The position numbers and the translations under genes were made by a program. From NCBI GenBank assembly GCA_963702935.1, contig OY969772.1, positions 4,464,001-4,528,000 on the forward strand: a DNA stretch of 64,000 nt, given 5' to 3'. This DNA comes from DAOTWA01 sp963702935 (GTDB lineage: Bacteria; Chloroflexota; Anaerolineae; Anaerolineales; Anaerolineaceae). Below the pieces are notes generated by a model. The model was not told where the DNA came from, made no database searches, and was given only the letters and a program-made list of their open reading frames with translations. Below, one piece after another: positions 19,904 to 29,994 of the stretch; positions within the stretch are counted from its first letter, which is position 1; every line of letters begins with the position of its first letter.

Positions 19904-22900
19904 GTGAAAAACTTCCCCCCGCTCCGCACCGCCTGGCTTACCTTCATCGCGATCCTCCTGGCAGCCTGCGCCTCAAGTGCGGGCGGGGGGCCTCTGATCA
20001 ATCTCCATTCCCCAACTTCCCCATCTGGCGCCGCCGCCCCCGCCAACCTCGTCGCGGACGGCGCCTTCGAGACCCCCGGGCTGACCGGCTGGGAGCCGGC
20101 TGCCGGCGCGGAGCGCTCTACGGAGGCCGCGCACTCCGGCAGCTCCTCGCTCAAGCTCTCCACGGCCAATGCCCGCACCGCCATTCAGACGCTGCCCGGG
20201 AAAGATTACAAGCTGACCGCCTGGGTCAAGATCGCCGCCGAAACGGGTGACGACTGGGGCGGCTTCCGCATCGAGGTAGACGACAACGACTGGAACTCCC
20301 TGGCGAACAGCGGTTACCTTTCCCCAAAAGACCAGGGGGATCAATGGTTTAAAGTAGCCTTAGGCTTCACCGCCAGCACCCCGATCACGCGCGTGCAGGT
20401 GGGCTTCTTCGGCGGCCAGGGCAAGCAGGTGGTGGCTTACGTGGATGACGTGCAGGTCTCCGCCAAAAGCGCGGACAACGCTCTCGAGATCGCCGCCGTT
20501 CTCACCCCCTCCACGTTGCAAAGCCTGCCGCAAGACCAGCAGTTCAGCTTGAGCTGGAAGGATCCCCAGGGCACGATCGCCAGCATCTTGTGGGATTTCG
20601 GCGACGGTACGCGCGCCTTGCAGGCGAAGGGCGTCCATCGCGCCGCCCTCCCCGGCAATTTCGTGGCCACGGTCACCGTGGTAGACGATAGTGGCGCCGT
20701 CGCCACGCAAAGCATCCCCTGGAGCGCCGCCGCGCCCGATTCTCCCGGCGTAGCCATCGATTCCCCCGCCGAGAACAGCGGGCCGTTCAGCGGCGCGGAA
20801 TTAGATCTTTCCGGAAGCGCCCGCGGGCAAATCACCTCCGTCTTCGTCAGCACCGACCGCGGCCAGGCGGCCAATGCCAGCGGCACCACCCAATGGCAGG
20901 CGCACATCACCCTCCTGCCCGGCGATAACCGTGTTCTGGTGCAGGCCCAGGATGCCAACGGGCGCATGGCCACCGCCGAAAGGGTCGTGCGCTACGTGCC
21001 GCCCGGCGCCCTGGCCATCGACAACGTCTCGCCCCCCTCTTCCAGCGTCGCGCAGTGGGACGAGATGGAGATCACTTTCGATTTGCGCAACAGCGCCGCC
21101 ACCTCGCCGGACTTCCCGTATGACCCCAACCCGCCGGACGGCCTGGCCTGGATCGACGGCGTCTCGGCCCAGGCGCTCTTCACTCCCGACGACTGGAAGA
21201 CCGTCTACCAGCGCCCGGCTTTCCTGGGGCAAAGATACCAGCGCGAGCTGAAAGACGGTCAGGAATGGCTCTACCCCGAGGGCGATCCCGTCTGGACGGT
21301 GCGCTTTGCCCCACCCCTCACCGGGGTGTGGAAGTTTCGCATTGAAGCTCAGGAAGCCAAAGGGAAAGCCGTTTCCGCCGAAAGCTCCTTCAGCGTCGTG
21401 GCCCCTGCGAATCCTGTAGACCATGGCCCCATCCAGGTGGCCCAGCACGACTCGCGCTATTTCGAGTTTGCGGATGGGACGCCCTTCCTGGGCAGCGGGA
21501 CCAACGTCGGTTTCTCTCCGTTGACCTTTTCCTACGACGCCGCGACCCTCTTCGACCAGGTCGGCCCGGACAATCAAAACTTCTTCCGCTTCTGGCTGGG
21601 TGGGGACCTGTGGGGCTCCGCCTGGCAGCCCTGGAGCTCCCTGACCCTCGATTACGACGGCTACCTGCCCGCCACCAGCCTGAGCCTGGAGCGCGCCTAC
21701 GGCGACGGGTTGGCCTCGCTCAAATTGGACCAGACCAACCCCCTGGTGTTCCAGGGTTGGAACACCGGCATCGTGGGCCTCCTCCCCGGCAAGACCTATC
21801 GCCTGCGCGTGCGCTGGCGCACGGAGGGCGTCACCGGTCCGGCTCAAGCCGGACAACCCTACGGCCTGACTTTGAAATTCGTGGATTGGCCCGAGGTTGG
21901 CAAGACCGGCTCACTCCCCGCCCTGATCCCTTATACCACCGGCGACACCCCCTGGCACGTCTCCCAGGCAGATTTCGTGGCCCAAGGGGACTTCCTGCCC
22001 AACCCGGCATTGATCCTCGAGAATACCACCGGCGGAGCGGCTTACGTGGACGAGATCGACCTGTACGAGGTGCGCGCGGACGGCTCGCTCGGCCCGCAGT
22101 TGATGCTCAACCCGAAGTTCAATTCGATCTACGCCTTCGAGCCGCGCCGCGCCGCCGGGCTGGACGCCATCTTCTCCACAGCCGACCAGATGGGTAAATA
22201 CTTCAAGGTCGTCATCAGCGAGAAGAACGAGTTCCTGCTCAACCGTTTAGGGCCGGGGGCCCTGCCTGACCCCAACGGCGGGCATTTCTTCGACGGCCAG
22301 GGCGCCCCCGCCTTCTGGCTCCAGCAGGCTTACTGGCGTTATCTCTCGGCCCGCTACGGCGCTTATCGCTCCATCCAATCCTGGGAGCTGGTCAACGAAG
22401 CCGACCCCGGTTCTGCCAGCGCTTTCCAGTTGGCCAACGCGCTGGCTGCCTACGCCGCCGCCGATGGCAACCCACACCTGGCCTCCATTTCCACCTGGGC
22501 CACCCTGGCGCAGGACATGTGGAAGAGCCCGGATTATGCCGCCCTTTCCTACGTGGACTTCCACGCTTACGTTCGCTCGACCGGCTGGATCGATCCGCGC
22601 GAATCTTTGGCGGAGGATACCGCTCGTTTCTTCAACGCTTACGATTTACAGGCCAGCTCGGCCGGTTTTGGCAAGCCGATCATTTGGGGGGAGCTGGGCA
22701 TCGACGCCCCCTCCGGCAGCAACGGGGAGGACCCGGAGCTGCTCAAGGATACGCAGGGCATCTGGCTGCACGACCTGCTCTGGGCGCGCAGCGGCCCGGG
22801 CGGCGTCTACCCGCTCTACTGGTTCACCGACGCCATCTCCCAGAACGACCTGTCCGACGTCTTCGGCACCTGGAACCGCTTCATGGCCGGCATTCCCATC

Positions 22901-23242
22901 GCCAACGGGCGCTACCGGGACGCCGCCGCCGTGGTCAGCAACGCCGGCCTGTCGACCTACGGCCAGGCGGACGTGCAAGACGGCCAGGCTTACTTGTGGA
23001 TCGATAATCGCAAGCATACCTGGAAGAATGTGGTAGATGGCGTCCCCATCCCGCCCGTCAGCGGGACGGTAACCCTCGACCTGAAGACTCCCAACGCCGC
23101 TTTCCGCGTTTCCTGGTACGACCCCTACACCGGCCAGCCCACCACCAGTCAGACCCTCAACACCGATTCTGCCGGAAAGCTAACCTTGCAGATCACCAAC
23201 CTCCAAACCGATACGGCCCTCAAGCTGGCGCCAGCGCAATAA
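19904..23242 (+). CDS. Lipoprotein glycoside hydrolase (clan GH-A-like) with CBM, PKD and DUF5060 domains
   Basis: The 1112-aa product begins at a GTG, 7 bp after the previous stop. It has a lipobox ending in LAAC (C22). Domains in order: jelly-roll carbohydrate-binding module (about 50-185), PKD-like domain (about 205-275, WDFGDGT), a bacterial Ig-like segment, a DUF5060-like domain (about 375-500, WDEMEITFDL), then a large (beta/alpha)8 domain with an inserted sugar-binding jelly roll. WELVNEAD places the likely acid/base at E832 and PIIWGELGID the nucleophile at E930, as in GH5-type clan A enzymes. It is probably an endo-acting polysaccharide hydrolase on the cell surface. The substrate is unknown. 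Confidence 0.82.
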   Translation: MKNFPPLRTAWLTFIAILLAACASSAGGGPLINLHSPTSPSGAAAPANLVADGAFETPGLTGWEPAAGAERSTEAAHSGSSSLKLSTANARTAIQTLPGKDYKLTAWVKIAAETGDDWGGFRIEVDDNDWNSLANSGYLSPKDQGDQWFKVALGFTASTPITRVQVGFFGGQGKQVVAYVDDVQVSAKSADNALEIAAVLTPSTLQSLPQDQQFSLSWKDPQGTIASILWDFGDGTRALQAKGVHRAALPGNFVATVTVVDDSGAVATQSIPWSAAAPDSPGVAIDSPAENSGPFSGAELDLSGSARGQITSVFVSTDRGQAANASGTTQWQAHITLLPGDNRVLVQAQDANGRMATAERVVRYVPPGALAIDNVSPPSSSVAQWDEMEITFDLRNSAATSPDFPYDPNPPDGLAWIDGVSAQALFTPDDWKTVYQRPAFLGQRYQRELKDGQEWLYPEGDPVWTVRFAPPLTGVWKFRIEAQEAKGKAVSAESSFSVVAPANPVDHGPIQVAQHDSRYFEFADGTPFLGSGTNVGFSPLTFSYDAATLFDQVGPDNQNFFRFWLGGDLWGSAWQPWSSLTLDYDGYLPATSLSLERAYGDGLASLKLDQTNPLVFQGWNTGIVGLLPGKTYRLRVRWRTEGVTGPAQAGQPYGLTLKFVDWPEVGKTGSLPALIPYTTGDTPWHVSQADFVAQGDFLPNPALILENTTGGAAYVDEIDLYEVRADGSLGPQLMLNPKFNSIYAFEPRRAAGLDAIFSTADQMGKYFKVVISEKNEFLLNRLGPGALPDPNGGHFFDGQGAPAFWLQQAYWRYLSARYGAYRSIQSWELVNEADPGSASAFQLANALAAYAAADGNPHLASISTWATLAQDMWKSPDYAALSYVDFHAYVRSTGWIDPRESLAEDTARFFNAYDLQASSAGFGKPIIWGELGIDAPSGSNGEDPELLKDTQGIWLHDLLWARSGPGGVYPLYWFTDAISQNDLSDVFGTWNRFMAGIPIANGRYRDAAAVVSNAGLSTYGQADVQDGQAYLWIDNRKHTWKNVVDGVPIPPVSGTVTLDLKTPNAAFRVSWYDPYTGQPTTSQTLNTDSAGKLTLQITNLQTDTALKLAPAQ

Positions 23243-23270
23243 AGAAAGAATCTCCACGTTCTCCATGCAA

Positions 23271-24335
23271 TCAAGCCGCCCCCAGCACCAGGCAGGCTTC
23301 GCGCGGAAAGAACAGCTTGACCGCCTCGCCCACCTTCGGCAGCACCAGGTGGGGATTGTTGAACGTGTCGAAGAAAAGGGTATCGTGCTCCAGGCGCACC
23401 TGGATGCGCACGATGGAGCCCAGGAAAGTGATCGCTTCCACTTTGCTTGCCAGTTGGTTGGATGCGGCTCCGTCCCGATTCATCGAGATGATCTCGGGCC
23501 TCAACGCCAGGCGCACCTTCCCATCACCGGCGGGCGCTTGCACGGCTCCTCCCGCGTGGATCTCCTGCCCGTCCACCACCAGGATCCCCTGGCCGGCATC
23601 CTTTACCAGCGCCTCGACCACGTTCAACGTGCCCACGAAAGAAGCCACGAAGTGCGTCTGGGGGAAATTGTAGACTTCGAACGGCGTGCCAACCTGCTCC
23701 ATGTGTCCCTGGCCCATCACCACCAGCCGGTCTGACAGGGAGAGGGCCTCTTCCTGATCGTGGGTAACGTAGATGGTCGTGATCCCCAATTGTTGCTGGA
23801 TACGCCGGATCTCGACGCGTAATTCGACCCGAATTTTGGCATCCAGGGCTGAGAGGGGCTCGTCGAGGAGCAGCACGCGGGGCTGAATAGCCAACGCTCG
23901 CGCCAGGGCAACGCGCTGCTGCTGTCCGCCGGAAAGCTGGTGAGGGAAACGCTTGCCGAAATCTTCGAGGTGAATGAGCGCCAGCATCTCTTCGACTCTC
24001 TGCTTGATGAGATTGCCGGAGGTCTTGCGCACCTGTAGCCCAAAACCGATGTTCTGCGCCACCGTCAGGTTGGGAAAAAGAGCGTAGGACTGGAAGACCA
24101 TGCCTACGTTGCGCTGGTTGGGCGCCTTATAAGTGATGTCCTCATTTTCGAGCATGACCCGGCCAGAAGTAGGCTGCTCGAAGCCGGCAATCATGCGCAG
24201 CGTGGTGGTCTTGCCGCATCCTGAAGGGCCGAGAAACGAGATGAACTCGCCTTTTTCGATGTCCAGGTTGAAATCTTGAACCACCGCAGTGCTGGCGAAT
24301 GTCTTGGATAGCCCGGAGATATTCAAATAAGCCAT
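23271..24335 (-). CDS. ABC transporter ATP-binding protein (iron/spermidine/phosphonate-type importer)
   Basis: The 354-aa ATPase has Walker A GPSGCGKTT, a Q-loop, signature LSGGQQQRVALARAL, Walker B LLLDEPLSALD and the H-loop YVTHDQEEAL. The C-terminal 110 residues form a TOBE_2 regulatory domain, as in PotA/FbpC/MalK-like ATPases. It ends the four-gene importer operon and lies tail to tail with the glycoside hydrolase (28 bp gap, no clear terminator). It would energise uptake through the two upstream permeases. Confidence 0.92.
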   Translation of the reverse strand: MAYLNISGLSKTFASTAVVQDFNLDIEKGEFISFLGPSGCGKTTTLRMIAGFEQPTSGRVMLENEDITYKAPNQRNVGMVFQSYALFPNLTVAQNIGFGLQVRKTSGNLIKQRVEEMLALIHLEDFGKRFPHQLSGGQQQRVALARALAIQPRVLLLDEPLSALDAKIRVELRVEIRRIQQQLGITTIYVTHDQEEALSLSDRLVVMGQGHMEQVGTPFEVYNFPQTHFVASFVGTLNVVEALVKDAGQGILVVDGQEIHAGGAVQAPAGDGKVRLALRPEIISMNRDGAASNQLASKVEAITFLGSIVRIQVRLEHDTLFFDTFNNPHLVLPKVGEAVKLFFPREACLVLGAA

Positions 24336-24355
24336 AATATTCCTCTCGAAAGTGA

Positions 24356-25190
24356 TTAGTGCGCGCCGGCGGCCTGTCCCTGGCCGCCCGTCACCAACTG
24401 GATGACGCCCATCGCAGCCCAGGTGAGCAAGAAGCTGGTAAAGGTGAGCGCTGCCGGCTCATACGCGCGGTGCTGTCCCAGCAGCCACAGATAGGGGCCG
24501 AAAGCCGGCCGGTTCAAAAATGAGGAAAGCGTCACCTCCCCCACCACGATCGCAAAGGTGAGCAGAGCGCCGCTCAATAAAGCCGACCGCAAGTTGGGGA
24601 AGATCACACGCACTAAAATCGTCAGCCAGTTTGCGCCCAGGCTCTGGGCCGCTTCAGTCAAGGCGCCGACGTTCATTGCGCGCAAGCCCGTATCCACGGA
24701 GCGGTAGGTGTAGGGCATCGCCAGGACGATATAACCCGCTACCAGCAGCAGAATTCGTCCCCATGTCGCTGTTGGTGAGCGGATTCAACAGGCTGATAGA
24801 GGTAAACGGAATATAAAATGGCCTTCCGTAGATTTGGATCAGGCCAAAAACCAGGATGATCGCCGGAATGACAAAAGGCAGCAGAGTGATAAACTCGACA
24901 ATGCGCCGCGCCCCTGGAACCCGCAAGCGGATCCAATAAGCAGTCGGCACGATAATGATGAGGCTGGCGAAAATGGTAACCACGGCCATCTCGACGGAAT
25001 AGAGAAAAGTCCGCACGAAATCGGGGTCCGCGAAGGCGCTTCGATAGGCTTCCAGGCTGAGCGTGTCGCGCTTCATCTGCAGGGAGAAATCCAGGGTAGC
25101 GTACAAGGGCAGGATGAAGTATAAGGCCCCCAGGACGAACCATAGCCAGCTCCAGACCGGGATGCGGCGTAGATTGAACGCAAGCTTCAT
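24356..25190 (-). CDS. ABC transporter permease, one frameshift
   Basis: MKLAFNLRRIPVWSW starts at 25190, overlapping the stop of the other permease (ATGA). The first frame covers five membrane helices down to LLNPLTNSDMG and then degenerates. From about 24760 a second frame reads WGRILLLVAGYIVLAMPYTY, then RSVDTGLRAMNVGALTEAAQ SLGA, the conserved EAA loop, and ends at 24356. The shift equals one extra base near GACATGGGGACG (about 24763). The intact protein would be about 277 aa, typical for this binding-protein-dependent permease family. An assembly indel is the likely cause. Confidence 0.85.
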
Positions 25191-26077
25191 TGGAGCCACC
25201 TTTCTGTCTGGCGCTGCAGCCACGAATAGCCCAGGAGGGACACCGCCATGATGACCACCATCCCCAGCGCCATGGCATAGCCCAATCCCGGGTTGTGCAA
25301 CACGTCTCCTCGGATCTGGGCGCCAATTTGAATGGTGATGATCGGTAGAGTCCCGCCGGTGAGAGCGTAGGCGGTTGCATAAGCCCCAAAGGAATTCCCG
25401 AACAACAGGATCATGGTGCCCAGAATGGACGGCAACAAGACCGGCAACCCCACCCGCCACCAGTATTGCGTCGAATCGGCGCCCAGGTTCTCGGCGGCCT
25501 CACGCCATTCGCGTTTGAGGCCGTCCAGGGCCGGCGTCATGATGAGCACCATCAGCGGAAACTGGAAATACAGATACGTCAGGCTGAGTCCGGCAAAGCT
25601 ATACAGATTGAAGCCTGCGTCGTAAATATTGATTCCAAACAGGCTCTTGAGCAACGCGGTGATGAAACCGGTGCGTCCAATCGTGGCTACAAAAGCGAAA
25701 GCCAGGGGCACGCCGGCGAAATTCGACGCTACTCCCGAGAAGGTAATCAGCGCCGACCGTAAGGGTTTGGGCAAGCCGCCGGCGGTAACCGAATAGGCGA
25801 GCAAGAAACCGAATATCCCGCCGCCAATCGCCGTCACCGCGCTGATGCGAATGCTCAGCCAATAGGCGTTCAGGATGCCCGGCTGATTGAAGAGCTGGAC
25901 GATATTATCCAGGGAGAATTGATTGGCCCGGTCGGTAAAGCTGCCGATGAAGAGTTGCGCGGAAGGGAGAAATAAGAAAAGGATTGCGAAGAGGAAAAAA
26001 GGGATGAGGCCCACCCAGGCAATCACACCCGATCGTCTATTCTTTACATTTTGGGTACTCAAGCTAATCGATGCCAT
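25187..26077 (-). CDS. ABC transporter permease
   Basis: The 296-aa inner-membrane protein has six hydrophobic segments and the EAA-loop sequence EWREAAENLGADSTQYWWRV, which docks onto the ATPase. It belongs to the FbpB/PotB-like permease group. It follows the solute-binding protein after a 98-bp gap containing a strong hairpin and overlaps the second permease by 4 bp. Its substrate is that of the binding protein, which is undetermined. Confidence 0.92.
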   Translation of the reverse strand: MASISLSTQNVKNRRSGVIAWVGLIPFFLFAILFLFLPSAQLFIGSFTDRANQFSLDNIVQLFNQPGILNAYWLSIRISAVTAIGGGIFGFLLAYSVTAGGLPKPLRSALITFSGVASNFAGVPLAFAFVATIGRTGFITALLKSLFGINIYDAGFNLYSFAGLSLTYLYFQFPLMVLIMTPALDGLKREWREAAENLGADSTQYWWRVGLPVLLPSILGTMILLFGNSFGAYATAYALTGGTLPIITIQIGAQIRGDVLHNPGLGYAMALGMVVIMAVSLLGYSWLQRQTERWLQ

Positions 26078-26119
26078 GTTTTTTATCTTTTTTCATTCGT
26101 GTGCTCTTAATGCAAATCA

Positions 26120-26156
26120 GGCGAGACCCTCCCCCTTTGTAAGACAGGGCCTCGCC
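26120..26156 (-). terminator. Intercistronic hairpin after the solute-binding protein gene
   Basis: On the minus strand GGCGAGGCCCT pairs with AGGGUCUCGCC (one G-U pair, 11-bp stem, 15-nt loop). No U-run follows. Placed between binding-protein and permease genes, such hairpins usually stabilise the upstream message or partly terminate, giving an excess of binding protein. Confidence 0.65.
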
Positions 26157-26175
26157 GTAAAAACAGGTTTCCAGC

Positions 26176-27354
26176 TTATTGAGCGGCCTTGACGTCAGCG
26201 CCAACGACCGAGTCCCACTGCTTGGTGATCAGATCGTTCGCCTTGGACAACTGATCCGTGGTTGGGAACACCGCACCAGAGACGTCCGGCAGCTTGCTCG
26301 ACAGGTCGGCCGGAACTACATTCCGGGCGCGTAAGTCGGCCTCACGAATGGGATGGCAGTAGCCCTTCATCCACAGAAGCTGGCCTTCGTCCGAATACAG
26401 GTATTCCATCCACAGCTTGGCGGCGTTGGGGTGGGGAGCGTACGCGCTAATCGCCTGAACGTACACGCCACCGAAGCGGCCGGTCTTGGGGATGACCACC
26501 GAAGTCTGCGGGTTCCCCGCAAAGGAATCGACGGCAGCCAGAGCGTTGTAGTCCCAGGTGATGCGAATGGGGGTTTCGCCCTTCGAAACCAGACCATTGT
26601 TGGAAATCAAGGGGACGAGGTTGCCGGCTTTATTCAACTGGGCGAAGAAGTCCAGGCCGGGTTGGGCGTCGTCTAACGAGCCGCCGTTCGCCAGAGCGGC
26701 AGCGTAAACGGATTGGATCGCCTGATTCGATACCCGCGGGTCGCCAGAGAGCGCTATCTGCGCCTTGTATTCCGGATTCAGCAGGTCAGACCAGTCCTGG
26801 GGAACGTTCGGCTGCACGTCCGTATTGACCAGGAAAGCCAGAACCCCATAATAGTCTCCGTACCAGTAACCATCGGCATCCTTCACGCTGTCCGGGATGG
26901 TGTCCCAGGTCGAGACTTTATAAGGCTGGATCAAGCCATCCGCCTTGGCAGAGCCTCCAAAGGCGAAGCCCACGTCGATCACGTCGGGAGCCTGCGGGCC
27001 TTTATTGTCTTTATTGGCCTTGATCGCTTCGACTTCGTCTCCGGAACCGGCATCGGGGTTCAATTCGTTGATCGTTATTCCGTACTTGGCCTCGAAGGCG
27101 CTGATGACCTCACCGTAATTGCACCAGTCATGCGGCAAGGCGATGGTGGTCAATTGGCCTTCCTGCTTGGCAGCGGCTACGAGCTGATCCATGGAAGTCC
27201 CTCCGCCGCTGGCCGACGTTGGCTGCGCCGGCGCGCTGGTAGGGGCAGTGACGGGGGCCGTGGTAGGGGCGGGGGTTGCGGCCGGCTGGCACGCACTGAG
27301 AACCATGGCCGCCGCTATAACCAGCGCAATCACGAAAAACAATTTTCTTTGCAT
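26176..27354 (-). CDS. ABC transporter solute-binding lipoprotein (iron/polyamine/phosphonate type)
   Basis: The 392-aa product has a lipoprotein signal with lipobox LSAC (C22), then an Ala/Pro/Thr-rich tether to about residue 50 and a periplasmic-binding fold (VISAFEAKYGITINELNP; WYGDYYGVLAFLVNTD; LWMEYLYSDEGQLLW). It resembles the family-6/8 binding proteins that carry ferric iron, spermidine/putrescine or 2-aminoethylphosphonate. I cannot tell these apart from sequence alone. Upstream lies a weak promoter (27563-27592). It is the first gene of the importer operon. Confidence 0.88.
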   Translation of the reverse strand: MQRKLFFVIALVIAAAMVLSACQPAATPAPTTAPVTAPTSAPAQPTSASGGGTSMDQLVAAAKQEGQLTTIALPHDWCNYGEVISAFEAKYGITINELNPDAGSGDEVEAIKANKDNKGPQAPDVIDVGFAFGGSAKADGLIQPYKVSTWDTIPDSVKDADGYWYGDYYGVLAFLVNTDVQPNVPQDWSDLLNPEYKAQIALSGDPRVSNQAIQSVYAAALANGGSLDDAQPGLDFFAQLNKAGNLVPLISNNGLVSKGETPIRITWDYNALAAVDSFAGNPQTSVVIPKTGRFGGVYVQAISAYAPHPNAAKLWMEYLYSDEGQLLWMKGYCHPIREADLRARNVVPADLSSKLPDVSGAVFPTTDQLSKANDLITKQWDSVVGADVKAAQ

Positions 27355-27702
27355 CTCTTTTCTCCTGACTTTAAAGAATTCTTTTCGAGCACAGGTTGTT
27401 AGCCTGATGCAAGCAGCATTTGAGCTACTCTCCTCCTTTTTAGGCGATATAAGGAGAGAGCTTTGAAAAAACCGTCATGAAGCTGACTTTCTACCTCTGG
27501 TTCTTGAATCGGCGCAACGGCTGGAACACGTCCACCACCCTATGCGTGAATTCTGCGCTCATTGTATAGTTAATACTTGTAAATGTGTTTAAGGTAATGT
27601 TAAACTTGAGTAAAGGTTTTGATAATGACTTTCATATAATCGAGTGCTATAGTAATGTCAGAATATAATCTAGCCTATCTATAGTTTTTGAGAGGGAGTT
27701 TC
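27355..27702. other. 348-bp divergent intergenic region between importer and ftsH
   Basis: This AT-rich spacer carries outward-facing promoter-like sequences: a minus-strand candidate at 27563-27592 and plus-strand -10 boxes TATAAT at 27635-27640 and about 27665 without good -35 elements. ftsH has a GAGAGGGAG Shine-Dalgarno. Nothing coding is seen. Confidence 0.5.
27563..27592 (-). promoter_or_regulatory. Weak promoter candidate for the ABC importer operon
   Basis: On the minus strand TTAAAC (27592-27587), an 18-bp spacer and TATACA (27568-27563). The -35 matches only half of the consensus. Confidence 0.3.
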
Positions 27703-29666
27703 ATGGACCCAAAGTCTCGTCCGCCAGAGCAAGGAAAACGATTTACACCAGGGTGGGGTTGGTGGCTCATCCTGTTAGCTCTTTTGGCCTGGAACTTATG
27801 GGGATTGTTCCCCAAAAGTCAACCCCAGGCCAACCTTCCCTACTCCACCTTTATCGACCAGGTGGATGCGGGCAACGTGGTGAAAGTGAGTATTTCGGGC
27901 AGCAGCATTACGGGTACCTTCGCTAAGCCGATCATGTGGCCGGTAGTTACGCCTACCCCCGTGGTCACTGCCCAGCCTGGCAGCGCCGGCAGCCTGGTTC
28001 AGCCTACTGCCACTGCTCCCCAAAGTTATACGGAGTTCCAGACCGTTTTTCCCGAAACGGTAGGGGATACCACCTTATTGCCCCTGCTTGAAGCCCATGG
28101 GGTGACCATCAATGTGGCTGCCCCGCCCAGCCCAATCTTGAGCGTATTGCTGACCTACGGCTTGCCCATCTTGCTCCTGATAGGGGTGCTGGTGTGGATG
28201 GGCCGCCAGAGCACACAAAGCTCTGGCTCGTCCTCCTCGATCTTCTCCTTTGGGCGCAGCAAGGCTCGCCGTTTCGATGAAGGCAAGCCCGAGGTCACCT
28301 TCAAGGACGTCGCCGACGCCGAAGAAGCCAAGAATGATTTGATGGAGATCGTGGATTTCCTGCGCTACCCTTCGAAATATCACAGCCTGGGAGCGCGTAT
28401 TCCGCGCGGGGTGCTCCTGGTGGGGCCGCCCGGTACCGGCAAGACCCTCCTGGCAAAAGCCGTCGCCGGCGAGGCCGGCGTGCCCTTCTTCAACCTGAGC
28501 GCTTCTGAATTCGTGGAGATGTTCGTAGGAGTAGGCGCCAGCCGGGTGCGCGACCTCTTCGAGAAAGCCAAAGCGGCCGCGCCCGCCATCGTCTTCATCG
28601 ATGAGCTGGATGCGGTCGGCCGCCGGCGCGGAGCCGGGGTGGGCAACGTGAACGATGAGCGCGAACAGACCCTCAACCAGCTCCTGGTGGAGATGGATGG
28701 CTTTGACGAGCGCCAGGAGATCATCATCCTGGCCGCCACCAACCGGCCCGACGTTCTCGATCAGGCTCTGCTACGGCCCGGGCGCTTCGATCGCCAGGTT
28801 GTCGTGGGCCTGCCCGACCGCCGTGGGCGCGAAGACATCCTGCGCATCCACACGCGCAAGCTGCGCCTGGCGCACGACGTCGACCTGGCCCTGATCGCCA
28901 CCACCAGCACCGGGCTGGCCGGCGCCGACCTGGCTAACCTGTGCAACGAGGCCGCCCTCAGCGCCGCCCGCCACAATCACGAAGAAGTGAGCATGAGCGA
29001 CTTCGAAGAATGCTAGACCGTATCATCCTGGGGGTCGCCCGTCCTCTCTTGCTCGACGAGCACGAGCGCCGTATCATCGCCTACCACGAAGCCGGGCACG
29101 CCGTGGTAGCCTGGCTTACCCCCGCCGCCGACCCGGTGCACAAGATCACCATCATCCCGCACGGTCGCGCCCTGGGCGTAACCGAACAATTGCCCGAAAA
29201 GGACCAGTACAACTATAGCCGGGAGTATCTGATGGCGCGGCTGGCCGTCATGCTGGGAGGGCGCACCTCCGAAGAGATCGTCATCGGCGAGATCACCACC
29301 GGCGCAGAAAACGATTTGATTCAAGCCACCCGCCTGGCGCGCCACATGGCCATGCGTTGGGGCATGGGCTCTCTGGGATTGATGGCCTTCCAATCGGACG
29401 AAGAGCACCCCTTCCTGGGATTTGAGCTTTCTCAAGGGCGGGATTTCAGCGAAGAAACTGCCGCGAAAATCGACAAGTTTGTGACGGGTCTCTTGGAAGA
29501 GCGGCACCAAATCGTTCACGAATTGCTCACCAACGCCCGGGAGAAGCTGGATGACCTCGTCGAGGTGCTGCTCAAGGAGGAAACCGTCGACCAGAATGCT
29601 ATCGAAGCCATCCTGGGGCCGAGGGCCATCCCGGTTTCGACGCAGGAAACTTCACTGGTTAGTTGA
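27703..29666 (+). CDS. ftsH: ATP-dependent zinc metalloprotease FtsH, one frameshift
   Basis: The first frame begins at the ATG at 27703 (Shine-Dalgarno GAGAGGGAG; a TTG 15 bases earlier is not needed) and encodes two membrane helices flanking an extracytoplasmic segment, then the AAA domain with GPPGTGKT, IVFIDELDAVGRRRG and NRPDVLDQALLRPGRFDR. It stops at 29016 after SMSDFEE. From 29013 another frame continues LDRIILGVARPLLLDE, then HEAGHAVVAW (zinc site), GGRTSEEIVIGEITTGAEND (third zinc ligand) and the C-terminal helices to 29666. One base is missing in GAAGAATG, for example a third A. The full protein would be about 655 aa, normal for FtsH. It degrades unassembled membrane proteins. Confidence 0.92.
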
Positions 29667-29704
29667 AAGATGCCTTATTGTTGGAATCAAGAAAGGAGAA
29701 GGGT

Positions 29705-29881
29705 ATGAACGTAAATATCGTTAGTCTGGTAATCGCATCGATCGCGGTAATCTTTCGGGGGCTGATGGCTATCCCCTCATTTCCCCACCTGAAAGTGAAT
29801 CGGAGGGCAAACAGGAAATTCAACTATGCAGCCATTCCGGTTCGTGACGATCCCATCTACAGGAGCCGCCGTTATCGTTGA
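29705..29881 (+). CDS. Possible small membrane peptide
   Basis: A very strong Shine-Dalgarno (AGGAGAAGGG) lies just before the ATG at 29705, and the first 20 residues are hydrophobic (MNVNIVSLVIASIAVIF). The following residues are basic and unrecognised (about 58 aa in all). It sits between ftsH and the site-2 protease. It could equally be the remnant of a frameshifted longer gene. No family resemblance was found. Confidence 0.35.
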   Translation: MNVNIVSLVIASIAVIFRGLMAIPSFPHLKVNRRANRKFNYAAIPVRDDPIYRSRRYR

Positions 29882-29886
29882 GGCCC

Positions 29887-29924
29887 GCAGGCCCCGGCCC
29901 ACGCCTGTGTGGGCCGGGGCCTGC
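29887..29924. repeat. Perfect 16-bp GC-rich hairpin
   Basis: GCAGGCCCCGGCCCAC (29887-29902) pairs perfectly with GTGGGCCGGGGCCTGC (29909-29924) around a 6-nt loop. No T-run follows on either strand. It lies in the 328-bp gap between ftsH and the M50 protease and could end ftsH transcription, stabilise mRNA, or be a dispersed palindrome. Confidence 0.75.
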
Positions 29925-29994
29925 AAGGGAGGGTCAAGACCACGCTCCTCCAACGCTGTTCCCGGCGAGCCGGCGAAAGGGATAAGAGATAACC

